Positions 50,800 through 61,809 of a stretch of 64,000 nt of DNA are shown here, in pieces (the first letter of the stretch is position 1; every line of letters starts with the position of its first letter). The notes under the pieces are model-generated. The model was not told the DNA's origin. It did no database searches and was given only the letters and a program-made list of their open reading frames with translations. This stretch comes from Colletotrichum lupini (Eukaryota > Ascomycota > Sordariomycetes > Glomerellales > Glomerellaceae), in the NCBI RefSeq assembly GCF_023278565.1, contig NC_064672.1, forward strand, positions 4,960,001-5,024,000. Direction: 5' to 3'. Made by a program: the position numbers and the translations under genes.

Positions 50800-52060
50800 T
50801 TCTTAATCACCTCCCTCCCATCCGTCATCTCCTGTTTCCATTCTTCTGAGTTCCTATCCTCACTTACCATCCTCCTTCTTATTCCCATCCTCTCCCCCCT
50901 CTCCTCAACGGCGCATCGCTCTGGTCTCTCTACATCTCTCACATTCGACATCCAGTTTTCTACACCTTTCTGCGCTACTTGCCAGCATCCACTAGCTTTA
51001 CCACCACGCACAAGCATCAAACCAGCAGCAGCACCAGCTCTCACCGCGCGCTCCATCACACACAATAGACGCGCCCCCCTTTTCTCCTGCACGCTCACCG
51101 TAGTCCCTGGGACCACCAACGTTGCCAACACTCCAAACAAAAGAGCAGTTCGCGCGACCCACCAGCAAAGCAGTTGTTGCCCGTTTCTCAGCTCAGTAGA
51201 CTAGCGAGAGAACCTGCAGCAAGCCATCCTCGTCTCGTCTCGTCCCGTCTCGTTCCGCACCGTACAGCACCTCACCTCACCTTACACGCCTACCATACCT
51301 GGCAATACTCTCCGCGACCTGCGCTTCACAGAGAGGATCAGAAGAAGGGAACCCGTTTATTCCAAGACCCCGATCCCGAACCGAATCAAATAATATCACC
51401 AAAACACAAAAGGGAATTCCCCATTGAGAAGCGACTTTCCGAGACCTGCGCAACCAACCGTCTCGATATCCAACCAACCCCCCCGACGGCACACCCACAA
51501 CACGACAGAAAAGACTTGATCGTCTGCAACTGCGCAAAGCCCATCCTGCTCGAGCCATCCACATGCAACGGTGCCGATAATACACTCCCCTCGCTTCCTC
51601 CGGACCGCCTGTTTTGCCTCAGCTCCTCCTATTTTCTGCGAAACAACCGAGCAGCATTGGTGACGCCCAATTTGGCAACATACCCAGGCCTCCTTGCATC
51701 ATCACCGCCTCTTTATCCCCGTCAACTCTCACCAATCCCATCTCCTGAAGACACTCGCACCCAAGTCTTCAAGGCCGCTTTCCAACACGTCGCACTACGA
51801 CCTTCTAAATTGTGAGTCAGAGTTGCAGCAACGGCATCCACTAGCCAATTTTTTTACACCTTGTGCGGCATACTCCCATGTCCTACACCGGACTGCCCTG
51901 TAACCATCTTCACCGTCATGTCGCGTCTGGCTTGTATAAAGTTGACGCTCTGTCCTCGCTACCCTCGAGAGATATTTGATCGAATCATGGCTAACAAGCG
52001 ATTTCAAAGAAACTCAATTCCAACCAGTTCTCGCTTTCGAAAGCACCTACAACATTCAAT
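50800..52060 (+). promoter_or_regulatory. Pyrimidine/CA-rich candidate promoter and long 5' leader
   Basis: From about 50,800 the plus strand becomes dominated by C and T (CTCCCTCCCATCC and similar), then by CA/CT-rich sequence without long frames. This is the usual look of the start region and leader of an actively transcribed filamentous-fungal gene. A plausible leader intron ends at 52,009 and a short reading frame with strong codon bias begins at 52,061. The transcript is inferred. Confidence 0.45.
51812..52009 (+). other. Candidate 5'-leader intron (198 nt)
   Basis: It has a GTGAGT donor at 51,812, a GCTAAC branch-type sequence at 51,990-51,995 and a TTTCAAAG acceptor ending at 52,009. 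The intron would end 51 bases before the small reading frame. All three signals fit the consensus seen in the confirmed introns of this window. Confidence 0.45.
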
Positions 52061-52159
52061 ATGGGTGTCAGAGAGATCACTCCCGCCTCCAACATGGGCC
52101 GCGGTGCCTACGACACGACTGGAGTGCCCAAGCCTCCTCCTCGCCCCAAGCCTCGATAA
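52061..52159 (+). CDS. Candidate 32-aa microprotein, proline/arginine-rich end
   Basis: A complete frame of 32 codons plus TAA. The product starts MGVREITPASNMGRGAYDTT and ends in GVPKPPPRPKPR. Codon choice is that of a highly expressed fungal gene: ATC, GCC, TCC, AAC, GGC, CGC, TAC, GAC and AAG dominate, unlike any neighbouring sequence. A plausible spliced leader lies directly upstream (intron 51,812-52,009). The PKPPPR segment matches the PxxPx+ pattern recognised by SH3 domains. No signal peptide or membrane segment. I recognise no family; a role cannot be given. The alternative is a chance frame inside a long non-coding transcript, or an upstream frame of an unrecognised gene. Confidence 0.5.
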   Translation: MGVREITPASNMGRGAYDTTGVPKPPPRPKPR

Positions 52160-54267
52160 ATCAGCCTCGTGCTGATTATCATGATGAGCGACACGCAATT
52201 CACGTGCCATGAGCACGATCCGACGAACGAATTCCACATCTCCACTGGTCCGCGGGCTCAGGCCAACGCGATGATTTTTCCCACGCGAGACATCTCGAGA
52301 GGATCCAACCGCCCCCCCTACTCTCTACGCTACCGCGTGTCTTATTCGATCATGCACACCCAACCCACACTTATCCTCTACAACTCTACTAATACTGGCG
52401 GTCCATTTCCACCTGTACTACCTCATCTGTACAACCAAAACGTCCTGGCCGATTTTTCGCAACATTTCATCATACACCATTTAATACGCACATCTGTCCA
52501 AGACTAGAACATACCGGCTCGCAGCCACAACTTGCTTCCCAGCAGCAAGGCGAATGGGAACGCCTTACACGGTTTTCATGATGTGGCATCGATTTTATTT
52601 TGTGTGTTTGTGGGATCATTTCATCCCACCTGCACCAGGGAGAAGAAAAAAGGGCATGGCGTTACAACATAGACGGATCTGGGTTTCTTGAACTTTGGCT
52701 CCTTTTCGACGGAATTTTTTTTTTCTCAAAACGTTTTGTTTCCTGTCAGCTCTCACATACCTCATCTGGGCCCTCGACGTCCTACGACACGACACTCGGC
52801 GACGGCACAATATCCCCGGCGGATCCATTCCAAACTGTCGGTGAGTGCTTCGCAGGCACTTTGGTCGGGCAGCAACGCATGACAACGCAACCACCATCCT
52901 CGACGCACATGGCTCGCAGCCGCCTCAACCGTCAAATTCGAGGGTGTGAGACGACAATCTTCCTTTTACATGGGGTTTCTCGGACAAGGGCACAAAAGAA
53001 ACATGCAGCTTCAAGCGCCTGTTTTCCTTTTTTCCCATCTCTATTTTCCTTTTTCATTTCTGTTTGCTTTCACCTTTCGGGCAATGCGATTCTGGGACGG
53101 GCTACAAAAAATCTGGGAACTGGACTGGGAAAAGAACTGATTCGCATATAGACTTTTGATTTTCTTTCATTTTGTTTGTACCAACTACCCCCTGTATTCT
53201 CTAGGTTTGGTCGACTTTTACGCACAACCAGCTACCTCGCGGTCCTGGTTTGAGCGAGAGCACCAAGGATATGTCAGCAACGCTTTCCTACTTTTTCATT
53301 TTCCCTTGTCAGAACAACAAGGCGATGGCGATGACGGATTTACTACCACTACATCTTTATTATTCCCCCATTTTCTTTTTTTTCTGCTTTCTCATGGTGT
53401 GCTCGAGACCGGAGGCTCCACGGCTAGCTGATCGTCCATATGTGGGCGATGCGGGCTTGGATGGACTCTGGGATTGACAAAAGAAGATACCCCGCGGGTT
53501 TAGCCCTCTTTAGACTGCATATGTATAGTACTGCCATCTACAAGAGCCAAGATAGCTACACAGCGCCAGCGCATAGGAAAAGGAGACATCCAAATTCGAA
53601 ACAATGAAACATTTAAAAATCATATTACATCACCTCTCTCTTTTGTTTTGTATTGCACACCGATATTTGAGTTGAAGCCCTATCTGATCCTGCCTACCTA
53701 GGCGAGTGCCCAATCTGACGTGGAGACATTCCAGATCTAGCAGATGTGTGTGAGTGTGTGCAGGATGCATCTGAGACGGACAGGGGTGTTTGTTGGACGA
53801 GGGCATTCCTTAACCCCCCGTATGAGGGCGGCGGCGGTTGCTCTCGAAGCTCATGCTATGCCATGCCATGCGACTCGACACATTCGACTCGACTCGAGAA
53901 CTTCTGTGAGATGCTCGAGTAATTCAGTTCAGTTCAGGAAGAAGAGGAGAATTCGGGATAGGCGATGGACGGCGAGACATGGCAAAAAGAAAGCTAAAGG
54001 ATAGGTAGCTGAGGGTTTTCCCCCATCGCAGGGGGGCTCCCCCCAACTTGGTGTGCCGTAAGGGGGCAAAGGGAGAGAGCTAGTCACCCACACAACGGGA
54101 CGTCTATCCGGGAGGGAAGGGAGAGAGCGGTTCGGTTTTAGTTTGGTGTAGGTAGTCACGGTAGAGTATCTAGAATACCCAAAGTAGAGGATCGGATAGT
54201 GTTATAGGGGAGGGGAATGGAGAGGGGGGAGAGCCACACAAGATCGGGGGGCCGGGGGGTTCGGATG

Positions 54268-54294
54268 CGGGATGCGGATGCGGGATGCGGGAGA
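54268..54294. repeat. GGATGCG tandem repeat
   Basis: Imperfect tandem copies of GGATGCG/GGGATGCG in a G-rich stretch. Confidence 0.7.
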
Positions 54295-54517
54295 GGGGTT
54301 CTAGGCCAAGGGGGGAATGCGACGACTCTCGCCCATCCATCCTCCCGTCGTCATGCTTGAGGAAAGAATTCGCACTTTGGACCTAGACACCTCCCCCCTC
54401 GGGTGCTCGGCCAAGACGAAGGAAGGGTCTCGGTCAAGAGTTGGTGATTCGGTCACCACCGACTGGTATCGTATGCCTATATGGGCGTGACAACGAATTG
54501 GGCAAAGACGCATGAGG

Positions 54518-54556
54518 TAGCAGCAGCAGCAAGCAGCGGCAGCAGCAAGCAGCGGC
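54518..54556. repeat. CAG-type trinucleotide repeat
   Basis: Imperfect CAG/CGG repeat consisting of two copies of a GCAGCAGCAAGCAGCG-like unit. It is not in a supported coding frame. Confidence 0.75.
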
Positions 54557-54842
54557 ACGACACATCACGGGGGCATGCGAACTACGACGACTTACATGAT
54601 CGACGGGGGACGCGGACGCGTGCCGACGACACGTTGTGTGTGTGTATGTATGTATGTACGTATGCGCGTGCGTTGTGTTGTGCCTGCCGGCGACTCGAAC
54701 AGGACGAGTCGAATGAGACTTTTTGAAAGCAAAGGAGCCTGCTCCGTGACGGCTACCTCTGCCATTTTCTGCCGCCACACACCTACGACAGACTGGTCTT
54801 CCTCTGGCGTGTCTGGGTACGGATACCTTGGGTACTAGTGTT

Positions 54843-54858
54843 CCCCCCCCCCCCCCCC
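54843..54858. repeat. Poly-C tract (16)
   Basis: An uninterrupted run of 16 C residues, followed shortly by a GA repeat near 54,903-54,918. Confidence 0.9.
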
Positions 54859-57810
54859 TTTTCGTCTGATCAGAGACCTTTGAGGAACGCGGAACTAGTC
54901 GAGGGAGAGAGAGAGAGAGGAACCGGCCGGGCGCTTATGCGCTGCAGCGTCAATCGATTTAGCGGGGGGATAAACCATGGCGAGAGACAAGACGGGGATG
55001 ACTTTTGATTTTTTTTGAAAGGAGGAGCGAGGGGAGGCAAGGGGGTCGTGATGGTGGTGGTGGCGTGTGATTTGTTTTTGAGCAGTCGTCTTTTCGGACT
55101 ATGGCGAGCTAGGCAAAGCAGAAAAGAAAAGAAAAAAAAAGAAGAAAAAGAAAAACGGGCGGTGGTGGTGATACAGCCCACATTGCTTTTTTCTTTTTCT
55201 TGAGCTGTGTCGTAGATCGTGGTTTGCATGGCGGTGCCGTTGCGGGCGTGTGCGCGTGCAGCCGGGGAAGACGGATCGAACATGGGTGTGATATGAACAA
55301 GGTGATGATCAATCAGATAAGTTAAAAAAAAAAATCCAGGTGAAGGATTCATTCAATGTTCAAGGAAGCGACGAAAAGCAAGTTGGTTACTTGTACTGGG
55401 ATGCGTGGTCTGGCGCGAAAGAGTTTGGATAAAGGGTTCGTTCGGATGGCATGGATGGTGCCGTGTAAGTTTTCTGTATGGTCTGTATGGGATGTTGGCC
55501 ATGTGGAAATAGTGCTGCCACTTTCTTTGCCAAGACCTTTTTGCATGTTCGGATGTGACGTTGGAGTTTTTTGATTTTCTGCTAAAAAAAAACAAATCCT
55601 ATCTTGGGGGGGGGGGCTGGCTTTGTGATGTGTAGCCTAGGAGACTACGACTCTCGAGTGATGCCCTGTCTTTTCTACGGAGTAGACTTTCTAGACTTTC
55701 CTCCGGTCTCACGCGGAAGATGGGTTTTACGAGCCGGGCTGCGTACGGGCCGGGGCGCGGGAGAGAGAGAGAACTGGGAATGGGAGCTTGAAGAGATTCG
55801 AGAAGAGGGGGGGGGGTGTGGTGTAGGGTATGGGCAAATCACCAATGACGCTATCGTGACACTACCGTCCTCTGCGGGCATCGCTAGTTCGACATACGGA
55901 TGCGACGTTGTGGAAGCACTGCCGTGGGGTTCCCCGAGATTTCGATGTGCCGAGACTGGAAGAGGGCCGCGAGAGCTGAAAAGGGTTGGGTGAGTGAGTG
56001 AATGAATGAATGAATGGAATGGGAATTTGTTTATTGGGTACGATGCGAAAGTGCGTGCAGTAGTAGATTGGCACTTGGGACATCCGAAAAGGAGCCCCGG
56101 TGCCCGGGTGTGTGACGGCTGATAGAGGTTGCCTGGTAGCTTGGTTGTCATCATTGTCGCAGCGCGTACGTCGTCCAACCAATATACTGGGAGTGTATTC
56201 GTAGGGAAGATACCGTATACGAGAGCATACACAACGACCCCGAGACGACGGTTCCCGGATGCGCTCAGTTCTGTAACGTTGAATTGGTCCGACGCTGTGT
56301 GATGTACGTAGTATTTACGGATACGTCTGTATTATTGGAAACACCGTGCATTATTACATTATCCTGTAGTCACGCGTGGCGCGGGGAGGCGACACGTTGG
56401 GACGGGTTTACTTCAGGAACAATCGCGTTTGGAGGAGGACGAACACGCGCCTTGGCTGAAGCGCTGCGCGACGACGCGCAAGTGCCAAAAGTGATGGGAA
56501 GTTCCGAAACGCAGCAGCTCCGTATGATGTGGTCGACCCGTTGCGCAATCAGGCAAGGTGCTAAAATTTTGGGTTTGATGAACTAAAATTACAACAAATT
56601 GTTGGAAGATGAAATAGGGGAAATTTCAGGAACAGACACACACACACTTACACCACCCTGCCGTGCCGTGCCTGCCCCGGGGAACGTCAAGACCAAAGAA
56701 ATGTGGAAACCCTAGAGCGAAAAGAAGAAAAAGGGGGTGGGTGGTGTGAGTTCAGGCTGTTTGGGAGCGTGTGAGAGCTGACTGCGTTTCCGTTTGTAGC
56801 TCTCTGTAAGGTATCGGCCGGGGGGTGTGTGTTCGCACGGCGCTAATGCAGCGGCGGCGTCCCGGGAACCAAAGCGCTGGGACCTTCTTTTTTTTTCCCT
56901 CTCTTTCCCTTTTTGCTGCTGTTCGGGAGTGGCCCGCGGTGGGCCGGAGGAAGGATGAAACGGGCCTATCATTGACCGGACTCCGCGCTATGTCCCTTTT
57001 GGGCTCCTCGGTGGGGTATCCACTTTCTTTTCGGACGAAAGAAAGCTGAGCGGTCGGTGAAGTCCAGGTGAGAGGAAAGGGACGAACGGGCCCCACACAC
57101 TCACACCTTGACTCGCAAGGTGAAGGAGCAGGAGGAGCCTACCTACCTGGGGAGGTACCTCAGCTCCGACCCGACGCGGAAAGAGAGGGTTGCAGAGAAC
57201 ATGCGGCTAAACTGCGCGACCTGCAGAAGGTGCTGACCTATTCCGGTAGTTGCAATGCAGGGAAGAAAGGGGGAACGTTTTGTTTCTTCTTTCTTGTGAG
57301 ACACTCAAAGGGGGGCTAACTGTCGATCTCCTTTTTTGGCTTTCACATCGAACAAAATTTTCAAAATTGATCTTGTTTTGACTCGAGAATTGTCCATCTG
57401 CTGGCTTCCCCTGCATCATCAATGACCAACGAGTCAACAACACACACGTCTTGCGTACAAACGCAAGATTGACAACCCGCGTTGTTTGCGCCCCTCGAGC
57501 TACTCGAAAAGGGGGCATGGCATCACACCAGATGTCTCCATCGCGCTGGTTGGACGTTGGCTTTGCCGTCATTGTGACAACTGACGGGTCGGCGCAAACC
57601 AACAATCCTGTCATTCAAGTACCAACTGTATGTGCCAATAACGAGCCATCAAACAGCGTCCAACGGCCCAATGTCAACAACAACCAAAAGACATACACCC
57701 GCATATGCAGCAAACACGCCCATGCTGCGTCTGGTTTTCCACCAACGAGATAGTTCATCCCATTCCCCCAGTCTCTCATTGGCCATCTGCAAGGCGCGAG
57801 ATTGAACCAC

Positions 57811-57831
57811 TCACACACACACACACACACC
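57811..57831. repeat. (CA)n microsatellite
   Basis: An uninterrupted CA dinucleotide tract of about 20 bases. Confidence 0.9.
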
Positions 57832-58189
57832 AATGACATTCGGAAGGCAAACCTCCTCTACGGATACAAAGTACACACCACCTTGTCCGTACCGGCATTT
57901 TGGGACACGAGCTCGGGTTTGGTGGGCTACATTGTCATTGCTGCAGCTTTCCCCCTTCCCCGGGTTATCAAATATGGGTATCTCTACGACGTCCCGGATA
58001 TGCCTCCCGGGCCAAACGGATCACTACGGTGCTACCCGTACGGCGCGCACAAAATAGCCGTTTACCAGCTGCCGAGTCATCGACAAATTCTCGTCCGCTT
58101 GCTTGTCCCTTCGACGCTTCTCGGCCGTAGCCGAAGAATGGCTGTGTTTGCGCTGTGCTGCGTTGCCGCGCATCCAGATCCGCCGTGGG

Positions 58190-58205
58190 TACTCCGTACG
58201 GAGTA
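58190..58205. repeat. 16-bp perfect palindrome TACTCCGTACGGAGTA
   Basis: Two overlapping head-to-head copies of the recurring 9-mer TACGGAGTA form a perfect palindrome. Related arrangements occur at 61,246-61,265 (inverted, 2-bp spacer) and 10,960-10,975 (direct, overlapping). Confidence 0.85.
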
Positions 58206-61200
58206 TGCGCAACTGATTTCCAATTTGAAGCGCATGGCAATTGCATAGGAAACAAGACGAGATAGCGACGACGGCGGCCCCTCATACCCAATTCCGGACA
58301 TCATGGGCCACGCCTCAGCTCACCGAGCCCTCATCATCACGCGGCAGACACACCACCACCCGACTGAGTACACGCCACATCGTGAACGAAACGGCCCAGC
58401 AAGATGAGACAGCGTGAACCACCCTTCTTTGCACCCCCTCTAACCCAGGAAGGAGAAAAGAGCCTCATCCAGTGTGCCAGTTTCCCGGCTCGGTTCGGTT
58501 TGGACATCCCACGCGTGCAACATCCCACGTCTGGCTTTGGTCTACGCCTTGCGAAACGGGGGGAAAGGGGGAGGGGGCCGAGGAGGCGCAGATGGGCGGG
58601 GGGCGCATATCGATGCATGCCCTTCGGGAAATGCGACGTCTCGACCGAGTAGTCGGGTCCCCTTACGTCTGTTTCTTCTGTCTCGCCGATACTTGACTCC
58701 GCGATGTCTTTGGAGACGACTGGTTAGCGAAACCCCCACCCCGCCGCCCCCTTTGCCTTCGTCACCGAGAGGTAGGTGAGTGAGATAGGGCAGAGGTAGG
58801 TACCGTCTTGTGAAGAGGGTCAGGATATTCCGACAAGCAGAGATCATCCTTCCAACGTTTCATCCCGAATTTCTCTCCAACAACCGGTTCTGCACCGCCC
58901 AGGCCTCAAGGCTGTCCGGGACATCAACTCCCTCACCGGTGCGATATACTCCCTTCCCCGTGCCCGGCTTCCCTGCGCGTCGTCCCCAACCTCTGGAAAA
59001 ATTTCTTCCCCATGCCTTCTATCCTTACAAGGGCTTGTCCTTCGAGAAGTTCCTTTTGATGGGGACGCAAGGCGTGATGATGAGGGTCCAATTCGGTGAG
59101 TGAAAGCCCTGGCCCTGTTTGATAGACCGCCTGACCACAAAGCCTGGGACTCCTTGGGGGGGATGGGGCTCCGGGAGAAGCAGAAAATCTCACGGGGAGC
59201 CAAGACGAGTGGCAAGGTTCTGCATATCTCAAACTGCCAAATTTCCCGGGGCCGCGGTTTGGGACCTTTTTCCTGGTTTGCTCACTTCTTCCCAGGTTCA
59301 AGGAAGCCGATCAGAGAGGCTCCGCCGACAAAAGGTCCCCGCAACAAACGGACAGCCGTTGCCAAAAATCGCCATTTCTCTCGCCTCTCTTCTCTCTCCC
59401 CACCAAGCCATGCGGACACTGTAGCCGGGGCATGGCCCCCGGATCCCCGGAGGCATTATTTGAAAGGCCCCAAGGGCTGCCGACAGGGGAGGAAAATGGA
59501 AAAAGCAAAGAAGGAGGAAGAAGGTCCCTCTTTTTCCTTCTTCACTCAACACACACCCTCAAACCGTCATCGGATCCCTGACCAAGTCTTCATCCAGTGG
59601 GAAACATTGCCGTCAGTGTGCTCCGTCTCCACCAGTATCCATCTTGCATGGATCACGCATGGATACCCATGGAGGGAATGGCACGGTGACTTGGACGAAC
59701 CCAACGGAGCCACGTACTGAGGTACCTACGCCGTACGGATACGCCCTGACGCCCTCCCAAGTTCCCTCCCTCCCCCCGGGCAGCTGAGGATAACTGAAGC
59801 AGGCGGATCTCGTTTCCTGCCTTTCTTAATTTTACCACGTTATTTCGAATTTCAGATTTTCCTTCTAGCGCGTCCCTCTTTTTCCTTCTTCACCTTCTCT
59901 CTCTCGCTCTCGTGGGGCCGACACAGTAACCCTTGCTAACGTCCAATGGGCCCAAATCGCGTGCCCGGGCAAAATTAACCCAAACCACGGGTCCAGCTCC
60001 GGCGCGAGGAGAATGCTCATTGCTCACTTTCACAGTCTACCCATCACCCCTGAGTTTCTTGACCGAAACTACCCATGCGCAGCAGTTACGACACGAGCAA
60101 AGCCAGGCCTGGATCAGCAGTGCAGCACCAGGAAATGGGGAGCGGGCAGGCACACCGACAGACACACCAACCCCCAGTCCCAAAACCGTTGGGTCTTCTC
60201 TTGTTCCTTGGCTCTAGTGTGTATCCGTACGCTACTCATAGGCAATCCGGAGTACGCTACCCGGACGGGGCTCTCGCCCCCATCGCCGAGGAGTTAAATG
60301 CTACAAAAATGCAAAGGGCTGGGACGGATCCAACTCAAGCCGCCGACGGCTCGTCCTTCCCCTTCTTTCCCCGGTGAGCTAAGGGTATTGGCAATGTGGG
60401 CAAACCCCCGCTGGAAAGGCCGAGAGTCCAGAATACCACAGTACCGACCGTAGTGTACGGATACTCTGTACTCTCTCTACAGATACAGGGAAACACAATT
60501 CATCCTGGGATGTTGACTCACCGGGTCACCGGGGAACATGGGCGTTTGGATTCTTGGGAAATTGGGCCTTTCGGTCTGCCAACTGCCGGTGGCATGCAAC
60601 CGATCCTCCCAGCCCGTCAAGGGACCCGGTCTAGCCTCTGCCGTAGGTTGGCTGTTTCGCTGGAACCGGGGCCCATATCGATTCAGAACATCATATCTCC
60701 CAAGGGAGATTGTTGTCTCGGTGAGGGTCTCACCGGGGTGGGTTTGTCATTCTCTCTCTTTCTTCTCATCTTTCTACCCTGCGAAACACGGGCCCTGTCT
60801 TGCTTGTGGAGGTCAAGGTAACCTTTGCGGTCTCTCGTGCCAAAGTGCGTACGGATACTCCCATACAGCCCAGGACCTCTTTTTTGAATTTTTCTACACA
60901 CTAATTTCTATTGATCATTTCGACCGGCGGCGCCCCCAATCTATGGAACATTGCGGCTACCCTTCTAGAATATCCACAGACGCGCCGAGTGGTTGGGACG
61001 CTCATCCCTGCAGCATTCCTTTCCCACAAAGAGCCTCAAGCCCTCAAGGACCTGCACTGCGGTGTTACCGACAGTCAGGGACTCAGGGCTCGTCTCGACT
61101 CGCCCGTACCGGTCACCCGTGCTTCTTCTTCTCTCCCTCCCGCCTCTCCCCGGCGGCGAGGCTTGCTAGACTCCCCCTCCCTTCTCCCGAGACCCGCGGC

Positions 61201-61245
61201 CCTCTCCATACCGGTCTGTACTGTAATACCTTTATCTGTACTGCG

Positions 61246-61265
61246 TACTCCGTATGTACGGAGTA
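61246..61265. repeat. Inverted pair of TACGGAGTA motifs
   Basis: TACTCCGTA and TACGGAGTA flank a 2-base spacer and make a 20-bp inverted repeat. A TACGGATA copy follows at 61,276. Confidence 0.85.
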
Positions 61266-61449
61266 CGAGTAACTCTACGGATACACCTGCGATCCCAGCT
61301 TTGACCCTGCTTTCCGGGAATGTGACAGCTCACACGCCCACCCTCAAGGAGGACCTTCAGAATTCAGGGTACACATCGCTGCTCTCAGGTCATCAGCTAA
61401 ACCATCCCGCTGGTACACGATGGGAGAGGGGCCCGGCATCCTAGGTGAC

Positions 61450-61563
61450 GGGGGGGGGGGGGGGGGGGGGGGGGGGGAGCCCTTTGCCGGGAGAAAAAAA
61501 AGAAACCCCCCCCGGGGGGGGGGGGGGGGGGGGGGGGGGGTGTCAGGGCGAAACTCTGGCCCA

Positions 61564-61600
<37 letters not shown>
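61450..61600. repeat. Three long poly-G tracts
   Basis: Uninterrupted G runs of about 28 (61,450-61,477), 27 (61,514-61,540) and 37 (61,564-61,600) lie within 151 bases, separated by short ordinary spacers; the second is directly preceded by eight C. The group lies about 210 bases downstream of the NIT2-like stop codon. It could form strong quadruplexes, or the run lengths could be sequencing artefacts. Confidence 0.8.
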
Positions 61601-61601
<1 letters not shown>

Positions 61602-61809
61602 ACGGGAATGCTCATTGCCCAGAGAGAAAAAATGACAGCACCTCCAGGGGAGGGGTTAGGGGGAAGGGGCGTGTCATTCACATGGAGAAAACTTTGAGCC
61701 TCAAGTGGGCGTGTAAGAGATGGAGGTCGGTGTGAGTAAGAAGGAGGCGAGGGGGGGGAAAAGATGACGAGAAAGAGAGAGAAAGGAAAGGATAGGGAAG
61801 AAACACAAC

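Larger units (their letters stand above)
52160..61449. other. Gene-free region, right part of the desert
   Basis: T-rich sequence to about 53,700 may be the 3' untranslated part of the transcript proposed above. The rest has no credible coding frame. It is rich in simple repeats, poly-G/C tracts and repeated short motifs (TACGGAGTA, TACGGATA, GGTACC). Long overlapping frames at 57,800-58,300, 59,100-59,720 and 60,396-61,444 lack any recognisable feature. Confidence 0.5.

Noticed and set aside
59100..59720. 206-codon plus-strand frame
   Set aside because: Mixed basic and low-complexity composition without motif; the region is rich in simple sequence.
60396..61444. Three overlapping long plus-strand frames
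   Set aside because: All three are open over the same DNA with low codon bias, typical of chance in GC-rich sequence; none has a domain.
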